From Rostratula benghalensis (Eukaryota; Chordata; Aves; Charadriiformes; Rostratulidae): a stretch of 64,000 bases of DNA. The stretch is from NCBI GenBank assembly GCA_013399305.1, contig VXAI01000194.1, forward strand, positions 124,001-188,000, in the 5' to 3' direction. Positions 57,226 to 64,000 of the stretch are shown here, in pieces (the stretch's first letter is position 1; every line of letters starts with the position of its first letter). The translations under genes were made by a program, and so were the position numbers. The notes beneath the pieces were generated by a model. That model was not told the DNA's origin, ran no database searches, and was given only the letters and a program-made list of their open reading frames with translations.

Positions 57226-58318
57226 ATTTCCTTCTACCCTTTGACCACACTGAGTAACGGGGATGGATACTGCAGTATTAGGGGCTGTGAGAAGTGCTCT
57301 CCCCAATGATGCTCTCTGGTTGCATCTTTCCAAAAGGAAAGTTGTCCTTTTGCTGCCTGCTGAGCACTTGGACTCGGCATCGTGAGCCCCAGAACCTGCC
57401 TGTGCATCTGTCAGCCTCAGGGATGGGGTCTGCTCACGGCCAGGAGGGTTGGTGGGACAGACAGGAACGTCGGGTTCTCTTCCCCAGTTACCTTGAATCA
57501 TGAACTGGCATGAAACAAAGCTTACTGGAAAATGCAGATTTTCTGCCATTTATGAAAATTAACTCCCCTAATTAACTTACACATATAAATGCACTTAGAA
57601 TGAAGACATTAGGTTGATTATCTAGAAAATTGCTACCTTGGTAGGCTCCCTAATGCCACCTCTAAATATGCCAAGAATTAAATTGCTCTTGTGGCATTGT
57701 TATGTCACTGCAATTGAATGCTCACTGATGGAAGACACTGCTTCCCTTTTTTGGCTAAATTTAACCTTTAATTTCGGAGAGTGGCAGTAACTGAGCCTAA
57801 CTGAGCTTGCTCTAACCTTTCAGAGAAAGAAGGTCTCTTTGAAAACCTCTTCCTGTGATGCTTTCTTCTTTTTTTTTTTTTTTTTAATTAAACAACCCCA
57901 GCTACTTAACACTGCCTAGGATTTTAGGTGTTTTGGAGATTAGATTTAGATTCTTGTAAAATGCTGCATGTTTGAGGTTATAACTTGGAGCAGCTCCAAT
58001 GAGACATTTTAAAATGTGGACCATCAGGAGGATGAAAATATGCAGAAGGCATTTCAAGAGCAAAGCTCTGGCTGTCACTGCAGCCCAAGGAGCAGCCGCA
58101 TCCCTCCGATGGGGATTCTCTGCTGGGGCCCTTGTACTGAAGTGGAAAGGTCTGCAAAAAGCAACTGGACCATCTGAGCCAACAGGACCTCAGCAGGAGC
58201 AGAGAAGGATCCTGCACTTTGGCTTCGTTATGGAAATGCTCATTTTTAGAGCAGTGACAGTGAGTAGTGACAGTTCCAAACTCATTCATAGACTTCCCTT
58301 GGTGTCAGATGGTTTTCA
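57226..58318. other. non-coding sequence, nothing recognised
   Basis: AT-rich unique sequence with a T17 tract at 57869-57885. A 167-codon + frame (57999-58502) extends into the next CR1 fragment and is therefore not a gene. Confidence 0.5.
57869..57885 (+). repeat. homopolymer T17
   Basis: Seventeen T residues followed by AATTAAAC. Simple homopolymer. Confidence 0.9.
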
Positions 58319-58438
58319 CGGAACCATAGAATCATTCAGGTCACAAGAGACCCTTGGGATCATCGAGTCCAACCATCAGCCCCACTCTACAAAGTTCTCC
58401 CCTACACCACATCCCCCAGCACCACATCTCAACCACTC
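58319..58438 (-). mobile_element. CR1 LINE fragment of a different subfamily, - orientation
   Basis: ATAGAATCATTCAGGT, then GACCCTTGGGATCATCGAG, TCCAACCATCAGCCCCACTC and ACCACATCCCCCAGCACCAC follow the widespread avian CR1 3' region of the type that ends in an AATCATTCAGGTTGGAAAAG-like tail. This differs from the sequence of the 41-kb and 56.6-kb copies, so a separate subfamily. About 120 bp are left; it is 5'-truncated and cannot move. Confidence 0.9.
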
Positions 58439-59099
58439 GTACTGTTTTGATGGATCATTCTGCATTTTGGGGGAAGGTGTAGGTGTGTGTGCTGCAGACT
58501 GAAAGGAACCCCGTCCCAGTGGCACTCAAGGACCGACATTTGCTCTCAGTGCTTTGTCCAGGCACGATTTCTGTACCTGAATTCTTTTCTTTGAAGAAAC
58601 AAAATGTTACGCTTCTACATCTTTAGAATGAAAAAAAAAGAACCTTGTTCAAATGTTTTTAAGTGGTGTGCTGTGTGAGAGCACGTCAGGTGTACCACAC
58701 CGGGATGTCAAGGACCCCACCACTGAGAAGTTTCAGAAATGTGTAACTTCCAGGAGCCTGCTCTTTGATTCTGCTTCCCAGCAAAGAAGCCGCCTGACGC
58801 TGCTTGAAACAATGGCCTTGAAAACCAAACGCCCTCCACCCCCTGAGATATTAATGATTTTCAGTTTGGAGCAAAAAGTTATTTCAGTGTGGAGTGTGCT
58901 CACATGCTGCCAGCTTCAGATGGTACAAGCAAATATATATCTATGTTATGCAAATAGAACTCTGTGAGAAGAAAATCTTTATACCCTGCATCATGGACCA
59001 GAGGAAAACCAGCAAAAACCATACTCTCAAATCTCCTGATCACACTTTGCACGTGATACTGTGGCTAAAAGGCCAGAGCTGAACAGAACTAAATTAAAC
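58439..59099. other. non-coding sequence, nothing recognised
   Basis: Unique sequence, AT-rich, with an octamer-like ATGCAAAT near 58949. A 104-codon + frame (58653-58967) has no domain. Confidence 0.45.
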
Positions 59100-59495
59100 A
59101 GAAAGCCAAATTCAGACTTTAATTTACACAAGCTTGATCTGTGATTATTGGAAAAGTGAGGGGAGAGAGAAGGCTATAGGACAGGTCCGGTTCTGATCCT
59201 TTTAAAATGAATACTTGATTAACAGCACAATTTCTTTTGACTTTAATGAATACAGGGATTGCAAACTGTTTACAAAAGGGCTTTAACTTAATTTATCTTC
59301 CACCAGAGAATGTCTGTCTGTCCTCATAAAAATAAAAGTATTCCAGACATATCTGATTTCTAAGCCAGAGCTGTCATCGTATAATATGTCATCATGTGCT
59401 TCCAGTACAGAATAGATGAGGTCTTTTAATTTATTGGGTACTCAAGCTGTATTAATTGCTATCTGTTAAGAATTACAGTATTTCAACCCATCCAT
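59100..59495. promoter_or_regulatory. candidate conserved non-coding element
   Basis: AT cores in varied context without repeats: GACTTTAATTTACAC, GTGATTATTGG, GACTTTAATGAATAC, CTTAACTTAATTTATC, TCTTTTAATTTATTGGG, GTATTAATTGC and CCATTAGC. No frame of note. Ends just before an ATT microsatellite. Enhancer identity is inferred. Confidence 0.33.
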
Positions 59496-59517
59496 TAGCA
59501 AACTTCAAGATGTTTTT

Positions 59518-59536
59518 ATTATTATTATTATTATTT
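59518..59536 (+). repeat. (ATT)6 microsatellite
   Basis: Six ATT units preceded by a T run and followed by TTGGCAATTAGC. Confidence 0.9.
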
Positions 59537-62500
59537 GGCAATTAGCTGCTGCAATTATCTTGCTAAGCACTGTTTAAATGGGCTCACTGTACTCCTAGAT
59601 TTTCTGCTTTTTGCACGATCAGGATGTCAAAAAGAAGGCTCTTTCACAAAACCTCCTCTTGTTTCCCATGTCCTGGCATCTCCTGTGGGCAGGGGAGAGA
59701 TGTTTCCTCAAGGTGGCTTCGGTGGCTGGTTCTCATCATCAGGTTCCGAGTGCACGGCGCCACCAATTACAAACTCTTGGCACTTGCTGTTTTCTTTATT
59801 TAATTTTTTCCCCTATTAAATAGGAGCCCAAACAGTTCCTCTGTGGTTTAGCATTACTGTCAGCGCAAGATGCCTTTGTGTTACACTCATTAAGAGAAGA
59901 TCTGCTCTCAAGGAGATCTTAATCTGCGTAGGCAAGACTGACAAAGAAAGCCTTGTCCTCCTGCTCCCCTCTTCTTACTGGGAAACAGAAAAAACAAGTG
60001 CCTTGGCCAGTTCCACTGGCAAGTTGTACCCCTTGTGTGAAATCTCTGCAGTGAATGCCCGAGCAGCAGCTCTGGAGAGACCTGCTTGGCCTGTGCCCTG
60101 CTGTGGGTCCCTTTTCAGAGGACCCTGAAACCAGAGGGACAGGTTCCTCTCCCAGTAACAAACACCAGAGACCCACAGCCTCTCTGCTCCCTTGCTGATT
60201 CTCCATGTCCTGCAGCAGCTCCTCTGCATTCCTGTCAGCTCCCACTTCTTGTGCCAACAGAGACAATCTTCTGACATCTCCAGACCACCCCAAGCAGGAG
60301 ACACAGAGTGCTTGTCTGTAAACGAGCCAGAACTTAGTGTTTTAACCCTGCCTCTTATAGTGCCAATGCGCCAGGAATGGATTTTTGTTACTTGAGAAGC
60401 TCAGCCATAACAGTTCTTCAATGCTTTAATTTTAAGCCCTTGACTTTCTTTTTTTGTGTGTCCTTCTGTTGAGTCTGAGACATAATAAGTTGTTATTTGT
60501 CTGGATATCAGAAGACTGGTTAAATACTATCAGTTGCCTTAGGGCTGTGGAGTATTTCATCACAGACAGATAAGACCCAATGTCACAGTTCTCCAAATGT
60601 CAGAAAATTAATTATGGAGTCTTGCCAGCCCCTTTACTCTCCTCCCCATTCTGCTTAATGTCATGTTTAGAGACTTAATTTAGAAAACTATCTCATTAGC
60701 TCCAACAGACCAGTAAGAAAAATATTTCTCACTAGACATACAGGGCTCTACCCAGTTCAGCCTTGGCTGAGTGTGAAATGGGCTGATACACGGGGAGGAA
60801 AATCTCTTCCTGCTTCCGGAGTGAAAAACTTGTGCATGGCATCTTTCTGTGGTTTCCGTGGGATCAGGCTGTATGTCCTTTCAAAGCATATCATGGAATA
60901 TCCAGTTCATAATTTGCTAACCTCTTACCATCGGGCAAAGTTCATCCCACAGCCCAGCTCTGAAGGCTGAGTCAGGGAAAGCTGTCCCCAATCTTCCCCC
61001 TGGCCTTGACAAACCAGGGGGCTCCTGCTGCTTCCCAAAACCTGAGGAAGTCTCCAACCACTGTCACATTATTGTGGTTTCCCAAGAGATTTTGCCTGTT
61101 AGTCTGTAGCAGACTGAGCAGGAATTCCTAGCAGGAAGGGCTGGGAAATCTTTCCATCCCTTTATCTCCTCTGCTTCGTCAAGATGCACCCTCACCTCAA
61201 CACATCAATCTCCAGCTATTTTTCTGGGGGTTTTTGTGTTCTCTGGTGGGTGAATTTCCAACTCGCTCTTCTCAATACAGCTCCAAGTGCTGCAGCACAT
61301 CTGCCTGCTCTCCATATTTTCAATCCTCCCTGATACTCATTCTTTATCGCTAAATATTCTGCTATCAAGACTACATGCACTTGATCTCTCTCCAGGATTT
61401 AAGAGTGCTGGTACACAGAGTTCCTTTGTATGAGATGAGACACTTAACCTTTCCAAAGAGAAGAGCTGTTTTTAATCATTACTTCTGATTTGCACATACA
61501 GAGCATGAAGCCTAAAATCTATAAACATTTCAGGCTTTTTGTGGAGTGTCTTTTCCTCTCGAGCTCTGCATTTACAGGCCATTTGTTTCCATTCAAAGTT
61601 TGAAACTGTGATTTTGCTGCAACCCTTCGGCAGCTGAACTGCATCAGCAGAAGTGCTCAATCCATCATCAGAGCCATGAAACATGCTTCAAAATAAATAA
61701 ATAATGGCAAACCCGCTCCGTTTGGATAGGATGCATGGAGAAGGGGGGAGAGCAATTTGTTTAATGGATTTTATTGATTTAAAGATTAAAATACTCAGAG
61801 GGTTAGATGCAGAGAGACCCTATTTTTCCACTGGAAAATCGCAATCACTTACAGTGTCTTTGTGTAAATTCAGAAATTAAATGGAGCTAAATCTATGGCA
61901 TTGTCAGCTGAAAAATGGGTAGGTCCTTGAGGGGAGAGATGGAGCATGGAGGGACTCTATCTTGCTGGGTACTTTCTGGGCTCTGTTGAATCTTACTGTT
62001 TTCATGTTCCCTGTCATCTGCGCTCTGGGTGGATTTTTAAAAAAATTCCCTGAGCAGGATTAGCATTTGGGTCACTTTGTCTTCTCCAAAGTCTGATTTT
62101 CACCTGTGCTTGGGCCTTTCTGTACAGCCCTGGCTCCGTCCCTCCCGGTTGCAAAGAGGAGAGGGCAGCTCAGCCCACCCAAGGACTCGCTCAGGTCAGA
62201 GCAGCGTCTGAGTGGCTTTAATTTGGTGGTGTATCCTGAGCACACACTTTGCATTTAAGCTGTCTGTGCAGTGCAAGCACTTGTATGTGCCAGGTTGGAG
62301 CCGAGGGACTTAATGAATCGGTGCCTAAAGACAGACAAATCCCTGTCATGTGCTCCCTGAAGCAGTGATGGCCTAGAGCATCCTTCTAAGGCTTCTGCAA
62401 GTTGAGAGCCCTTGTCCCAAACCTGCTGTCCTGAGACCATAGAAAATCCCTTTTAATCCCATTTCCCAAGAACTGGGTCTCTTTTCAGGGCTTCATTTCT

Positions 62501-64000
62501 GAGAGTGCATCTGTCAGGATTTCCCTATGATGAAGAAGAAGGTGAGATCTTCTGAAGAACCCGGATCCCCCTTCAGATTAAAACCCCAGTTTTAGTTTTT
62601 TTCAAATGCAGGAACACCCAGCTGTAAGCAATCTTCAGTGGTAGTTTGGGAATGCGAGGTTAAATACTGTAGGCATTGGATGCTTTCCTGCCGCTGCCTG
62701 AGCAGTTCCTCCTCGTTTCAGAGGAGGTGGGAGGACTGAAAATTGCGTTCTACACGGGCATCCAAATTTAGCTGTCACATGGAATATTTGTGGATCAGAC
62801 CCTTCTGTGCTTCTTTTTTTGCTTCTGGAAAACGGGGATAATTATGCTAGCACTGTGACATTTATGGCTGAAAAGCAGCGCACATGTGTAAAATGCAGAG
62901 AAGGGTTATTATGTGTCTTATTTACCCAGGAGAGGATTCCCAAAAGAGAAGAAAAAAACACATGAATACATTGCCTGGATTTCTAACGAGCTGATTTCAC
63001 TTATTGCATTCTAACTGAATATTAGTAACCAGATGAGATTGAGCGATAAATACGCTCTGCCTGAAAAAGTGAAGGATCCAAGGTACCAAAGCAGTTGATT
63101 TATTTCCTTTTTTCAGAGCTCTTTGCACCACTTCCTGCGTGATCACACAGCCCCTTCCTCTGCCCTGCAGACAATGCGATCCTGGAAGAGACAATGTAGA
63201 CAATAAATTAGAGGAAGAGCTGCATCTATCTTCTTAATGATGTCGTATTCTCCATGTGGTCATCAACAGCTCCCTCCACCTGTTCCCTCCTGCTTTGTTC
63301 TGTCTTTTTTGTACCCAGCTCATCCACCTTCCCACCCTCCGAGTCAGTCCAAATACAATGGATGATGAATCACAGTTATATATTATTTTTTTATAAGGAG
63401 AGGTTTGTTAGTATTTCAGTGAACAGGTGGATTCCACCTCTGTTACTCAATAATATCCAAAATATTTTAAGGTCAATGAGTGCTGGAGGAACCCATCAAT
63501 GGCACGGATATATGAGAATGTAGTTAAAGGAACTGCAGAAGCCAGGGAAATTCTGGTGATGGGGGGTTTCAGGGTTTTTTAAATGCAGACTCTTTAACCC
63601 GGTGTCAGGAAAGATGAATTTTGGATCTGTCTTTGCTGTTGACAGATGAGGTGCTCCCTCTCCGTGTGTGTCCTCAGCTCCTTGGACCCAAAAGTCTGAC
63701 CTATGGGGTTGAGAGCTCTCCTCTGCCAGGCAAGAATCTGCCCCAAACTTTTCAGGGGAAGGAAGAGGAAGGGTGTATCCACCATCCCAGTTTGTTTTGT
63801 GTCTCACCCAGACATCGCTGAAACGGCAACCGCAGTTTATTTGCCTGTATAAATGTGTAGGACCACAATATGGACCCTACAGCTCAAACTGCCACAGTAC
63901 TCTCTCATTGCTCCCTGCTCTGCAGTGCTGATCCTGAGGCAAATTCATGAGATTTCAGTCCGACCAGGTTGCAGAAAACACTCCTTGCATTGCTCTGCAT
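59537..64000. other. non-coding sequence, no gene recognised
   Basis: Mostly unique sequence. Frames of up to 124 codons (59919-60293, -) overlap others and have no domain. At 59898-59921 AAGATCT and AGATCTT make a 7-bp inverted repeat. An AT-rich stretch at about 61690-61890 (AATAAATAAATAATGG, TTTATTGATTTAAAG) could be a weak regulatory element. No mobile-element ends or RNA genes recognised. Confidence 0.5.

Noticed and set aside
57999..58502. 167-codon + strand frame
   Set aside because: Runs into the reverse complement of a CR1 3' region, so the C-terminal part is repeat-derived.
1..64000. CRISPR arrays, bacterial operons, prophage or plasmid functions
   Set aside because: No regularly spaced repeats, no dense co-oriented genes and no ribosome binding sites; avian CR1 elements and CpG depletion indicate vertebrate nuclear DNA.

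Overview
The window reads as non-coding vertebrate nuclear DNA, most likely from a bird. The main evidence is three well-preserved fragments of CR1, the dominant avian LINE (41044-41378 on +, 56643-57225 on -, 58319-58438 on -), and one weaker CR1 3'-end relic near 36150. All carry the diagnostic CR1 3' end, an octamer-like tail related to ATTCTATG. The rest also fits a vertebrate chromosome: moderate GC, CpG depletion, homopolymer tracts, short AT and TG microsatellites, and a 55-base assembly gap of Ns at 42240-42294. There are no bacterial-style operons, ribosome binding sites or dense long ORFs.

I find no protein-coding gene I can defend. The longest uninterrupted frames (about 170-210 codons, for example 23689-24321 on - and 22420-23040 on -) lie in locally GC-rich or low-complexity DNA. 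They encode Pro/Ser/His-rich or compositionally odd peptides with no recognisable domain, and their lengths are near what chance gives in 64 kb. The window is therefore an intergenic stretch or the inside of a very long intron. I cannot name the locus or a flanking gene.

Layout. 1-7.7 kb: unique sequence with an 11-bp minisatellite (676-752), an ATT-rich patch, a G-quadruplex motif, and two AT-rich blocks that look like conserved non-coding elements (CNEs); one of these has six TGTCA/TGACA cores in 70 bp. 7.7-11.2 kb: a cluster of 22-bp AT-rich repeats, a C21 tract, and the most homeodomain-site-rich block of the window (10680-10990). 11.2-23 kb: mostly featureless. 22.9-24.1 kb: a 39-bp tandem duplication, a strong hairpin (23046-23116) and a G-quadruplex motif. 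26-31.7 kb: several AT-rich regulatory-looking blocks, one with three NFI half-sites. 34.9-39.7 kb: more such blocks, some locally CpG-retaining. 41-44.2 kb: CR1, the assembly gap and two CpG-retaining blocks. 45-64 kb: sparse candidate elements, the two minus-strand CR1 copies, and microsatellites.

If the parts work together, the most economical reading is a regulatory landscape, with multiple homeodomain/TALE/NFI-type site clusters separated by neutral DNA, acting on a gene outside the window. This is inferred from base composition and motif content only; conservation was not measured. I did not find a convincing new biological system. The observations most worth checking are the hairpin at 23046-23116 and the motif clusters at 6564-6633, 7686-7810, 10680-10990 and 29694-29816.
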